Shown here in pieces: positions 56,424 to 64,000 of a stretch of 64,000 nt of DNA. Source of the DNA: Calothrix sp. NIES-4105 (GTDB lineage: Bacteria; Cyanobacteriota; Cyanobacteriia; Cyanobacteriales; Nostocaceae). Location of the stretch: the NCBI RefSeq assembly GCF_002368415.1, contig NZ_AP018290.1, positions 3,795,614-3,859,613 on the forward strand, written 5' to 3'. The notes under the pieces are model-generated. The model ran no database searches and was not told the DNA's origin. It was given only the letters and a program-made list of their open reading frames with translations. Each line of letters starts with the position of its first letter. Within the stretch, counting starts at the first letter, position 1. The position numbers and the translations under genes were made by a program.

Positions 56424-57644
56424 CTACTTAATAGCGAGAGTTTTTTCGTGTTCTTGTAACCAAGCTGCTTTGTCGTCTGTGAATGGAGACAACGCGCGTA
56501 AGCGTTCGATGATACCGGGCAATACTGCAATAACTGCGTCTATTTCCGAATCAGTGGTATAACGACACAAACTAAAGCGAATTGAACCGTGTAAAATTGT
56601 GTAGGGTAAACCCATTGAGCGTAGTACGTGGGAAGGTTCGAGTGAACCGGAACTACAAGCAGAACCAGAGGATGCACAAATACCGTATTGGTTCAAGCCG
56701 AATAAAATTGCTTCACCTTCAATATATTTGAAACCAATATTAGTAGTGTTGGGTAAACGTTCAGAACCACCACCATTAACTTCACAGTCACCAATTTGAG
56801 AAATTATCGCTTGCTCTAATTTATCGCGCAATATTCTTTCACGCTTGGTTGCTTCTTCAAGGTGCATTAATTCTAATTCAGCAGCTTTACCCAGCGCAAT
56901 AATTCCCGGTACATTTGGTGTTCCTGAACGGCGCCCACGTTCCTGTCCTCCACCAATTAACATTGGACGAAAGCGTGTACCGCGTCGTACATACAGCGCA
57001 CCAACTCCTTTGGGAGCATGAATTTTGTGACCAGACATTGTGAGCATGTCAATGGTACTGGTTTTCATGTCGAGCGGAATTTTACCAACTGCTTGCACTG
57101 CATCAACATGGAACAAGGCGCCGCATTCTTTGACTCGTAACCCAATTTGTTCGATAGGGAAAATAACACCTGTTTCGTTGTTTGCGTACATTATCGATAC
57201 AAGAGCAGTATTTCCAGTTAACGAAGCTTCGAGTTCGTTTAAATCTAACTGTCCTTGACGATTAACTGATAAATAAGTAACTGTATAACCTTGGTTTTCT
57301 AACTGCTTACATAAAGTTAAAACTGCTGGGTGTTCAACCTGGGTTGTAACTATATGACGCTTATCGGGTTGAGCCAAGAGTGCCGCACGGATTGCCGCAT
57401 TGTCACCTTCTGTACCACCACTGGTGAAAATAATTTCAGATTCGTTGGCGCCAAGTAAAGCAGCCATTTGTTCACGCGCTTTATTTACTGCTTTTCCAAC
57501 TTGCCCACCGAAAGTATGCATCGAGGAAGGATTACCGTAATATTCAGTGAAGTAGGGCAACATTGCTTCAACAACTTCCGGGTCTACTTTAGTAGTAGCA
57601 TTATTATCCAAGTAAATACAATTTTTCTTCATTTCTTTCAACAA
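56424..57644 (-). CDS. nifS: NifS cysteine desulfurase
   Basis: A 406-residue class V aminotransferase-fold desulfurase. It starts YLDNNATTKVDPEVVEAMLP. The PLP lysine is in MSGHKIHAPKGVGALYVRRG, and the catalytic Cys loop is GICASSGSACSSGSLEPSHV. It releases sulfur from cysteine to NifU for nitrogenase cluster assembly. An alternative ATG at 57632 lies four codons downstream of the longest start. Complete, with no odd residues seen. Confidence 0.97.
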   Translation of the reverse strand: MLKEMKKNCIYLDNNATTKVDPEVVEAMLPYFTEYYGNPSSMHTFGGQVGKAVNKAREQMAALLGANESEIIFTSGGTEGDNAAIRAALLAQPDKRHIVTTQVEHPAVLTLCKQLENQGYTVTYLSVNRQGQLDLNELEASLTGNTALVSIMYANNETGVIFPIEQIGLRVKECGALFHVDAVQAVGKIPLDMKTSTIDMLTMSGHKIHAPKGVGALYVRRGTRFRPMLIGGGQERGRRSGTPNVPGIIALGKAAELELMHLEEATKRERILRDKLEQAIISQIGDCEVNGGGSERLPNTTNIGFKYIEGEAILFGLNQYGICASSGSACSSGSLEPSHVLRSMGLPYTILHGSIRFSLCRYTTDSEIDAVIAVLPGIIERLRALSPFTDDKAAWLQEHEKTLAIK

Positions 57645-57659
57645 TTAATAGTCAATGGG

Positions 57660-57775
57660 TAATGGTAATTGAAATAGTTGATAGTTGATAGTTAATAGCT
57701 AATAATCTGTTATTAACTTGACATCATCGCTACTAGCTATTAACTATTAGCTACGAACTATCGATTACAAACTGT
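57660..57775. repeat. tandem GTTGATA/TTAATAG repeats between fdxN and nifS
   Basis: Repeated units of ATAGTTGATAGTTAATAGC type with a complementary run CTAGCTATTAACTATTAGCT at 57731-57750, again forming a potential stem-loop. Confidence 0.75.
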
Positions 57776-58123
57776 CTACGCCGCTTTTGATGAACGTTTT
57801 TTTTCTAGTTGCTCTGAAAATTTCTGCGAATAAGATGCAAACCAGGTTTCCCAATAATCATTATTCTTATTGGTCAATTTATTCATGCACTTTTTATAAG
57901 TGTCAAACCAACATTCCCAGTAATTATTATGTTGCTTAACACAACCATCGCACGTAGGACATCCTGCTACACATTGAGGAACAGTGTAAAGAGTATCAAC
58001 ACAACCGTTGCAAAGATTAGCGTCAATTGTACGCTGACCATCTATTATTGAAATGGCGCCAGTAGGACAGACAGGGAGACATAAGTCGCAGGAAATACAC
58101 TTAGAGGTAATCTTGTAAGACAT
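57776..58123 (-). CDS. fdxN: FdxN, bacterial-type 2[4Fe-4S] ferredoxin, uninterrupted
   Basis: A 115-residue ferredoxin. Cluster motif 1 is CISCDLCLPVCPTGA; cluster motif 2 is CNGCVDTLYTVPQCVAGCPT with the insertion typical of nif-linked FdxN, followed by CDGC. The C-terminal part contains two copies of the unit NNDYWETWF / HNNYWECWFDTYKKCMN, seen in heterocyst FdxN proteins. It sits between nifB and nifS, probably supplying electrons for NifB chemistry. In Anabaena this gene is interrupted by a large element; here it is intact. Confidence 0.96.
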   Translation of the reverse strand: MSYKITSKCISCDLCLPVCPTGAISIIDGQRTIDANLCNGCVDTLYTVPQCVAGCPTCDGCVKQHNNYWECWFDTYKKCMNKLTNKNNDYWETWFASYSQKFSEQLEKKRSSKAA

Positions 58124-58149
58124 TTTAGATGCTCTTCCTAATTCTGTAA

Positions 58150-58301
58150 TTTAGTCGGTGGTTAATCGAATGTAGAGTTAGGAGTTAGAAGGCACGGAGT
58201 TATGAGGAGGAAGTTAGGAGTTGTAAATTAAGGATTCATAAATCGATAACTTATAACTCATAATTCACGATTTGTTACTCATAACTCATAACTCATAACT
58301 A
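58150..58301. repeat. tandem GAGTTAGGAGTTA / ATAACTCATAACT repeats between nifB and fdxN
   Basis: Units of GGAGTTA and, further on, five ATAACTC/TAACTCA units ending just before the nifB stop codon. They face each other and could pair. Confidence 0.75.
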
Positions 58302-59756
58302 TTAACTTTCTTGGGTAAACTCTTGATGAAACTCTAAAGCAACTTTTTCAATTACATCGTATGATTCAACAACTTTGATACCAGCGTTATCTAGCTTCTC
58401 TTTAGGTGATTCGCCAATTTTGGAAACTAACACAGCTTTACAATCAGAAATTGCTTGGATAATGTTTTCCATAGTTGCTTTTTCGCCGTATCCACCTTGG
58501 CAGAAGTGATCAACTTTTCGATGACCTACATATTTAACTTCGCTACCATCAACTTCGTAAACTTGAAATTCTTTAGCGTGACCGAAATGTTGGTTAACTA
58601 AACCGCCACCTTTAGTAGCAACTGCAACCAGAATTTTTGTTTTCTCTTTAACGGCGCCTGCATTCAATGTATTATTATCGAGTGCGATTTGTTCCTTTGC
58701 TGCTTTCAGTTCGGCTCTAAATTTCTCGATACCTTCTTGAACTTGTTGGCGATTTGTAAGGTCGTACTCTGGCGCCTCTTCCATGAATTTGTCTTTTGTA
58801 AATTCTTGGCTGCGGTCTTCTCCTAATAATCCTACCGCATCTGCACGACATTGACGACAGTGGCGCATCATTTTCATGTTACCAGAACAATTGTCCTGTA
58901 CTGTCTTCAACTCAGTACTCGTTGGACCACGTTGTCCGGTTAAACCGAAGTGAGTTCCATGTTCAGGTGCAGAAATCAAAGGCATAATATTATGCAGGAA
59001 TGCACCGTTTTGTCGAATCATCTTATTAACTTCAACAAGATGTTGGTCGTTGATACCCGGAATCATTACCGAGTTGACTTTACAAAGAATATCTGCTTCT
59101 TTTAGTGCTTGTAAGCCTTCTAACTGTTTCTCTAACAGAATTCTAGCTGCTTCAACACCTTTGTAGCGCTTACGTTTGTAGTGAACCCAAGAATAAATTT
59201 GGGCGCCGATTTCAGGGTCTACAGTATTAAGGGTAATTGTAACGTGGTCAATATTTAGTTGTTTGATTCTATCAATATATTCAGGAAGCATCAAACCATT
59301 AGTTGATAAACAAAGCTTAATGTCAGGCGCCTTGTCAGCTATCAACTCAAAGGTGCGAAAAGTCTTCTCTGGGTTTGCCAATGGGTCACCAGGTCCTGCA
59401 ATTCCCAATACGGTCATTTGTGGAATTTTGCTTGCAACTACTAATACTTTATGTGCTGCTTCTTCAGGAGTTAGTAATTCGCTAACTACACCAGGACGGC
59501 TTTCGTTAGCACAATCATATTTTCTGTTGCAATAGTTGCATTGTATGTTGCAGGCAGGCGCCACAGCAACGTGCATCCGAGCATAATGGTGATGCGCCTC
59601 TTCACTGTAACAAGGATGTTTGGCAATGCGCTCCAGTATGCTTTCTTCCATTTCGCTACTAGCGCTGTTACCTGTGCATCCACAACCAGATTTTGATGTG
59701 GTTGTTGTAAGTTCCTTAACCGAGGGATTTGCTAAACCAGTAGATTGTGGTGTCAT
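58302..59756 (-). CDS. nifB: NifB, FeMo-cofactor biosynthesis radical SAM protein
   Basis: 484 residues from ATG 59756 ([16 protein letters not shown]); the frame is open to 59864 but cyanobacterial NifB proteins start here. The radical SAM motif is [14 protein letters not shown], preceded by [20 protein letters not shown]. Further conserved parts are [15 protein letters not shown] and the Cys cluster [20 protein letters not shown]. The C-terminal 110 residues form a NifX/NafY-like domain ([20 protein letters not shown]). It makes the NifB-co precursor of FeMo-co. First gene of the nif operon, with a 1-kb upstream region. Confidence 0.97.
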   Translation of the reverse strand: MTPQSTGLANPSVKELTTTTSKSGCGCTGNSASSEMEESILERIAKHPCYSEEAHHHYARMHVAVAPACNIQCNYCNRKYDCANESRPGVVSELLTPEEAAHKVLVVASKIPQMTVLGIAGPGDPLANPEKTFRTFELIADKAPDIKLCLSTNGLMLPEYIDRIKQLNIDHVTITLNTVDPEIGAQIYSWVHYKRKRYKGVEAARILLEKQLEGLQALKEADILCKVNSVMIPGINDQHLVEVNKMIRQNGAFLHNIMPLISAPEHGTHFGLTGQRGPTSTELKTVQDNCSGNMKMMRHCRQCRADAVGLLGEDRSQEFTKDKFMEEAPEYDLTNRQQVQEGIEKFRAELKAAKEQIALDNNTLNAGAVKEKTKILVAVATKGGGLVNQHFGHAKEFQVYEVDGSEVKYVGHRKVDHFCQGGYGEKATMENIIQAISDCKAVLVSKIGESPKEKLDNAGIKVVESYDVIEKVALEFHQEFTQES

Positions 59757-60805
59757 TATTAAAGGTAATGTCGGGTAAATAGGTTTCTTGCCAATGCATG
59801 GAGATGAAACAAAATAAAAGAAGCCGCGTCTGAAACTCACATTATCCTGTTGAAGCTGACCCAAAGGTGGGTGAAAGCTATGCCAGCAGGTTGTAAACCC
59901 TTATAATGGGCGCTGGTGTGTGTCAACGCTATTCAATGCGGGTGAATTCAAGTTATGTTTTGTTCAGCCGCGACTTCCAGTCCACAGGGGCATGGTGCTA
60001 TCTCATCCCTCCACTCACTTGGGGCACCTGCCATCCAACCAAATTTATTTATTAAGTTCGATTGCTTGGTGGCGCTCTTTGTGATTGGCGATATACGTTT
60101 TATATCAGCCACCTCTAATCAAGGGGAGTATGCCTTCCGGATAAGAGTTATTGGATTTATTAAGTTTTGTACTCAATTCTTAAAGCGTATGCACATCAAT
60201 GCTTAAAAGATTTTTATAATTTTTTTTTGGGAAGAGGCACTAGTATTTCCGGGTAAAGCTACGAGTATTTATGGTATGTGGGATAAGTATTGTTGTACTC
60301 ACATAAAACCCTTACGCTGTAAGGATTATGAGCAAATTTTTAAGTTTCGTAACGTGAGTGTATTGTACTCGTAAGGAGTCTATATACTGGGGGATGCAAC
60401 TGTCTAGAGTTAGTAGCTCTGAGTTCTAAAGAGTCGCTCTACACTTTCACTTTCATTCAGTTGTGTAACCAATATATCATTATTTTCTGCCAAACAATCC
60501 AGTTTATATTTTTTTAATCTTTTAATTTTAAATATGTAGTTATATTGCGGTTTCGTAGTTGTAGCAAGGCTTTGCTCAATTAAACTACATTAAAACTATT
60601 GCTACTAATTACTAACAACATAAGTATTTGTTCACTTTGAACTGAACGTGCGCCTTTCATATTGCCCACGTTTTCAGGAGAAGGCGCCGTTACCAAAGCT
60701 TAAGTTTGTAAAAACTAAATCTATTTAGCTAAGTTCGTAATACTTGTAACAATTTAAATAAACTTAAACGCTACCTTTGAGAATAAAAGCGCTCTTATTT
60801 TAAAT
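59757..60805. promoter_or_regulatory. nifB upstream region with three GAGTAC motifs
   Basis: About 1.05 kb without a convincing gene; an 83-codon plus-strand frame at 59955 has no family character. Read toward nifB it holds TTGAGTACAAAA (60176-60165), GTGAGTACAACAA (60302-60290) and ACGAGTACAATA (60372-60361). TTGAGTAC-type sites upstream of nifB are known from studies of the activator CnfR/PatB in cyanobacteria (my recall of the consensus is approximate). A small hairpin GACCCAAAGGTGGGT lies near 59875. Confidence 0.5.
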
Positions 60806-61090
60806 ATGGGAATTATAACTATACTGTTCTTTATTCTGGGACTAGTATTAGGGTATTTATTTTCCGGTTCCAAAGGAAGTCTAATTCAACTTAATGTTTA
60901 TCTAAACTTTAACTTCAGCGATAACTTTAGTAACAATGGCAATAATAACGGCAATAACAGCGATAACTTTAGTAACAACGGCAACAATAATGGTAACGGC
61001 AATTTAAGTCACAACAAAGGCAATAAAGATAATTGGATGAGTAATGATAGTTATGATGATTCTAATCCTAGTACTGATGTAAGTGATTAA
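60806..61090 (+). CDS. small membrane protein with Asn/Gly-rich repeats
   Basis: A 94-residue protein. The N-terminal helix is MGIITILFFILGLVLGYLFS. Then come LIQLNVYLNFNFSDN and a low-complexity part made of NNGNNNGN and SDNFS units, ending acidic (DDSNPSTDVSD). The repeated block SDNFSNNGNNNGN occurs twice, a recent internal duplication. Function unknown; no link to nif genes beyond proximity. Confidence 0.6.
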   Translation: MGIITILFFILGLVLGYLFSGSKGSLIQLNVYLNFNFSDNFSNNGNNNGNNSDNFSNNGNNNGNGNLSHNKGNKDNWMSNDSYDDSNPSTDVSD

Positions 61091-61322
61091 TTTTGGGAGT
61101 TGGGCACGTAGTTGTTGCTCTAGCCCTCGTGCTATTTTTAATATTTTTTTGCGCTCTCCGCGCTACTACGTACCTACAGGCGTGACACCTATGCTACTTT
61201 ATGCAAAAAAATATTAAGCAATTATGAAAAAATTGCTAAACTTAGCCTTTGTTATTATCAAACTCGCATTTTCAAAGCAAGTTCGCACATTAAGGACTTT
61301 CAAAGGGCTAGGGGTGAAGCGT

Positions 61323-62510
61323 ATGAAGATATTGGTGTTAAGCTGGGAGTTTCCACCGCGCATAGTTGGGGGAATCGCGCGTCATGTCGGTGAACTGTAC
61401 CCAGAAATTGTTAAGCTAGGACACGAAGTATATTTAATGACCCCTGAATTCGGCAATGCTCCCTTGTACGAAATTGTCGAAGGTGTTCAAGTTCACCGTG
61501 TAAGAGTGGCGCCAGGGAATGACTTTTTCCACTGGGTAGTTAATATGAACGAGAGCATGGGGCTGCATGGTGGTAAACTCATGGCTCTTGAAGGTAAGTT
61601 TGATTTAATTCATGCTCACGACTGGGTAGTTGGAGATGCAGCTATTGCACTCAAGCACACATTCAAAGTACCACTGATTGTAACTATTCACGCTACTGAA
61701 TGCGGGCGCCATAATGGCATCCACACAGATATACAGCATTATATTAACGGTAAAGAGGAACTGTTAGCTTTCAATGCATGGCGGATAATTGTTTGCACCG
61801 ACTATATGCGGCGTGAAGTTGAGCGCGCGCTCAACTGCCCGTGGGATAAAATAGACGTAATTTATAACGGTATACGTCCAGAGAAGAAAGTTCATCACCA
61901 AGACTTCCACGCACAAGATTTTCGTCGTTTCTTCGCCGAAGATGCAGAAAAAATTGTTTACTATGTTGGTCGCATGACCTATGAAAAAGGAGTGTCTGTA
62001 TTACTAAATGCGGCGCCTAAAGTTCTCGCCGAAATGGGGGGGAATGTCAAATTTGTAATTATTGGTGGTGGAAATAGCGATAATCTCAAAAAACAAGCTT
62101 GGGATTTAGGTATTTGGCATAAATGCTATTTTACAGGGTTTATGTCAGACGACTACTTAGATAAATTTCAAACAATCGCTGACTGTGCTGTATTTCCCAG
62201 TTTATATGAACCCTTTGGTATTGTTGCACTAGAAAGTTTTGCCTCGCACGTTCCAGTTGTAGTATCAGATACAGGTGGCTTACCAGAAGTTGTTCAACAT
62301 ACTAAAACAGGTATCGTCACTTATACGAATATTCCAGATTCCCTTGCTTGGGGTATTTTAGAAGTATTAAAAAACCCCGGTTATCGACAATGGTTAATAG
62401 ATAACGCTTACGAAGATTTAGACCGTCGCTTTAATTGGGCAAAACTCGCGCGAGCTACCGAAAATGTTTATACAAGGGTAGTGAAAGAAAGACAGCAAGT
62501 CAATTGGTAG
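61323..62510 (+). CDS. Glycosyltransferase family 4 (GT-B fold)
   Basis: 395 residues from ATG 61323 (MKILVLSWEFPPRIVGGIAR), with AGGGGTGA just upstream. The frame is open to ATG 61224, adding 33 basic residues that lack family character. The N-terminal half has the glycogen-synthase-like start VLSWEFPP...GGIARHV and LIHAHDWVVGDAAIAL. The C-terminal half has VGRMTYEKGVSVLLNA and the donor-binding PSLYEPFGIVALESFASHVP with the E-x7-E motif. Likely transfers a sugar to a cell-surface or storage polymer; substrate unknown. The stop codon lies inside the start of a MITE-like repeat. Confidence 0.88.
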   Translation: MKILVLSWEFPPRIVGGIARHVGELYPEIVKLGHEVYLMTPEFGNAPLYEIVEGVQVHRVRVAPGNDFFHWVVNMNESMGLHGGKLMALEGKFDLIHAHDWVVGDAAIALKHTFKVPLIVTIHATECGRHNGIHTDIQHYINGKEELLAFNAWRIIVCTDYMRREVERALNCPWDKIDVIYNGIRPEKKVHHQDFHAQDFRRFFAEDAEKIVYYVGRMTYEKGVSVLLNAAPKVLAEMGGNVKFVIIGGGNSDNLKKQAWDLGIWHKCYFTGFMSDDYLDKFQTIADCAVFPSLYEPFGIVALESFASHVPVVVSDTGGLPEVVQHTKTGIVTYTNIPDSLAWGILEVLKNPGYRQWLIDNAYEDLDRRFNWAKLARATENVYTRVVKERQQVNW

Positions 62511-62685
62511 GGTGTGTGACGCTACCAACAATCTTTAAACGGAGCGAGTGTCTAATAGCGTCACGCACCAGCACATTTAGAGTGAAGATGACCAATCTGG
62601 CACTTTTTTAGCTACTTAAAAGGTGCGTGACGCTACTGGATTATTAGCTTCGTTTACGAATTGTTCTAAGCGTCACGCACCCTAC
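62507..62685. repeat. 179-bp MITE-like inverted repeat
   Basis: Terminal arms GTAGGGTGTGTGACGCT (62507-62523) and AGCGTCACGCACCCTAC (62669-62685) are complementary with one mismatch. An inner pair, AGCGTCACGCACC near 62559 and GGTGCGTGACGCT near 62622, is inverted as well. It covers the end of the glycosyltransferase gene and touches the ndhO stop. No coding capacity. Confidence 0.8.
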
Positions 62686-62897
62686 TTAAAAGCTTCAAGT
62701 TGTTCTAAACGCAGCCAAATGTTTGGTGTAGGAACTTTTCCGAACTTTACAAAAGCATAATCACCTTTGATATCGACTACTTCACCTTGACTATCAAACA
62801 AATATGCAGGAAAACGAGTATCACTAGCTTGTGCTTCAAGACTGTTTTCCAGTTTATCGCGAACAACGCGAACCATATCTCCTCTTTTGACTGCCAT
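62682..62897 (-). CDS. ndhO: NdhO, NAD(P)H-quinone oxidoreductase (NDH-1) subunit O
   Basis: 71 residues from ATG 62897 ([20 protein letters not shown]); the frame is open ten residues upstream, but cyanobacterial and plant NdhO proteins start here. Diagnostic parts are [20 protein letters not shown] and [21 protein letters not shown] small cytoplasm-facing subunit of the photosynthetic NDH-1 complex. Housekeeping gene; confirms cyanobacterial origin. Confidence 0.95.
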   Translation of the reverse strand: MAVKRGDMVRVVRDKLENSLEAQASDTRFPAYLFDSQGEVVDIKGDYAFVKFGKVPTPNIWLRLEQLEAFK

Positions 62898-62976
62898 GAT
62901 AGTTCCTATAAGCGTATAGTGTTTCATAAAGGATTGTAGCTTGTACCAAGTTTTGACGGATGTAAAAATAATCTAG

Positions 62977-63831
62977 TTATTTTTGACATTCCGCACAAAA
63001 ATGACTTGAACGTCCTGCTAGACGAGTTCGCTGAATAGGAGTAGCGCATACTCTACATGGTTGTGCTGCACGATTATAAACCCACGCTTCACCACCGTAG
63101 TTTCCGTTAACACCTGATACATTTAAAAAATTACTAAAAGTTGTACCACCAGCTTCGATACTTTTTGTCAGAACTTGGATAATCGCTGGGTGCAATTTCT
63201 CAATTTGTCCACGATTCAAATTAGTACAAAGTGTTTCTGGACGAATGCCACTTAAGAACAAAGCTTCATCAGCGTAGATATTTCCCAGTCCTGCAATTAT
63301 AGACTGGTCAAGTAACGCAGTTTTTATCGGGCGCCGACTGTTTTTAAGTTTATCAGCTAAATACGCCACAGTAAATTCAGGTGAGAAAGGGTCAGCAGCA
63401 AGCTTTGCCAAACCAGTAATAACTTTTTCAACCTCTAATTCAGGTTCCACCCACCACATAGTACCGAAAGTGCGCTGGTCAACAAAACGTAATTCAAGAG
63501 AGTTTTCAAAAAATATTCGCACGCGCGTGTGTTTGTGCAATGGTTCTGAGCGATGTAACCACAATAGTTGACCGGTCATTCGTAAATGCACTCCTAGATA
63601 TGAAGGAGATGAACACAGCGATGACACAGGAGATAATGAAGCTAAAAGATATTTTCCATAGCGGTGCCAAGTTGTAATATTCGTTTTACTTATACCTTCT
63701 ATAAATTTCTCCACTGAATCGGGATAAACTACGGTACGATGTAACAGCACATCCCCACCAGTAATTTGTTGATTTAGGGTTAATTGATTTAAACCGCGTC
63801 GGACTGTTTCGACTTCAGGTAATTCAGGCAT
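62977..63831 (-). CDS. mutM: Formamidopyrimidine-DNA glycosylase (Fpg/MutM)
   Basis: 284 residues. The catalytic N-terminus is PELPEVETVRRGL (Pro after the initiator Met). The helix-two-turn-helix region is DQSIIAGLGNIYADEALFLS with the lesion-recognition loop, and the C-terminal zinc finger is CRVCATPIQRT...HFCAECQK. Excises 8-oxoguanine and other oxidised bases and nicks the strand. Separated from ndhO by 79 bp on the same strand. Complete. Confidence 0.96.
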   Translation of the reverse strand: MPELPEVETVRRGLNQLTLNQQITGGDVLLHRTVVYPDSVEKFIEGISKTNITTWHRYGKYLLASLSPVSSLCSSPSYLGVHLRMTGQLLWLHRSEPLHKHTRVRIFFENSLELRFVDQRTFGTMWWVEPELEVEKVITGLAKLAADPFSPEFTVAYLADKLKNSRRPIKTALLDQSIIAGLGNIYADEALFLSGIRPETLCTNLNRGQIEKLHPAIIQVLTKSIEAGGTTFSNFLNVSGVNGNYGGEAWVYNRAAQPCRVCATPIQRTRLAGRSSHFCAECQK

Positions 63832-64000
63832 TGTAATCGTGAATAGAAAAAAATTAATGGGGAGATAACAAGATGGGAAAAGTCGAGGGAACTTTTCTGC
63901 ATCTTTATATTCTCCCCATTCATAAGTAAACTTATTATCTCACAACTAGACTTGAGTTATCCTTACGTTGCATTAACCCTAAGCTCCGGGTGCTGCTTTG

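Noticed and set aside
59955-60206. 83-codon plus-strand frame upstream of nifB
   Set aside because: No family resemblance, odd composition, and it overlaps one of the GAGTAC motifs; treated as regulatory DNA.
62720-62740. GGTGTAGGAA matching the second nifH breakpoint sequence
   Set aside because: It lies inside ndhO coding sequence on the far side of the nif cluster; a 10-bp match in this position is coincidence, not the partner repeat of the second element.

Overview
The window looks like chromosomal DNA of a heterocyst-forming, nitrogen-fixing cyanobacterium (Nostocales sensu lato). The evidence is a nifB-fdxN-nifS-nifU-nifH cluster with intergenic heptamer-type tandem repeats, a nifH split by DNA elements carrying XisF-type serine recombinases plus xisH and xisI, cyanobacterial NdhO, and AMIN-domain TonB receptors. 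The DNA is AT-rich but studded with the palindrome GGCGCC (about 95 copies by eye). I saw no classical HIP1 octamer GCGATCGC.

Layout. (1) 1-21333, minus strand: a four-gene lipopeptide/polyketide assembly line, read from 21333 leftwards. It runs FAAL-ACP-C-A(Ser)-PCP, then PKS (KS-AT-KR-ACP-E), then C-A(Gly)-PCP-C, then [degenerate C]-A(Asp)-PCP-C-A..., which runs off the window. Specificity codes read by eye are DVWHISLID (Ser), DILQLGLIW (Gly) and DLTKIGHVG (Asp). (2) 21964-40162: the iron-uptake half of the locus. It holds a TonB-dependent receptor, a sucrase/ferredoxin-like protein, a siderophore-binding lipoprotein, an MFS exporter, a PvdQ-like Ntn acylase, decayed gene remnants, an EamA protein, two FecCD permeases, an alpha/beta hydrolase, a FecE ATPase, ExbD, ExbB and an unusual TonB. 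Together they would make, export, import and process a lipopeptide siderophore, most likely of the beta-hydroxyaspartate (cyanochelin-like) type. (3) 40163-42933: a gene-poor strip ending in a large serine recombinase. (4) 42984-43367: the middle part of nifH. (5) 43368-54713: an 11,346-bp element bounded by a perfect 19-bp direct repeat. It carries an SF1 helicase cassette, a broken toxin-antitoxin pair, xisI, xisH and a XisF-like recombinase. (6) 54695-59756: the nifH 5' part, nifU, nifS, fdxN and nifB. (7) 59757-63831: a long nifB upstream region, a small Asn/Gly-rich membrane protein, a GT4 glycosyltransferase, ndhO and mutM.

How it fits together. nifH is broken twice. Removal of the 11.3-kb element at its 19-bp repeat restores the reading frame exactly ([10 protein letters not shown]). 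The second break follows the NifH residues I-P-T-P and lies beside the second recombinase. The end of nifH, and nifD and nifK, are nowhere in positions 1-42983. The simplest reading is that the siderophore locus lies inside a second, very large nifH-interrupting element whose far end is outside the window. That would put a siderophore locus on DNA removed during heterocyst differentiation. This is an inference; the far junction is not visible here.
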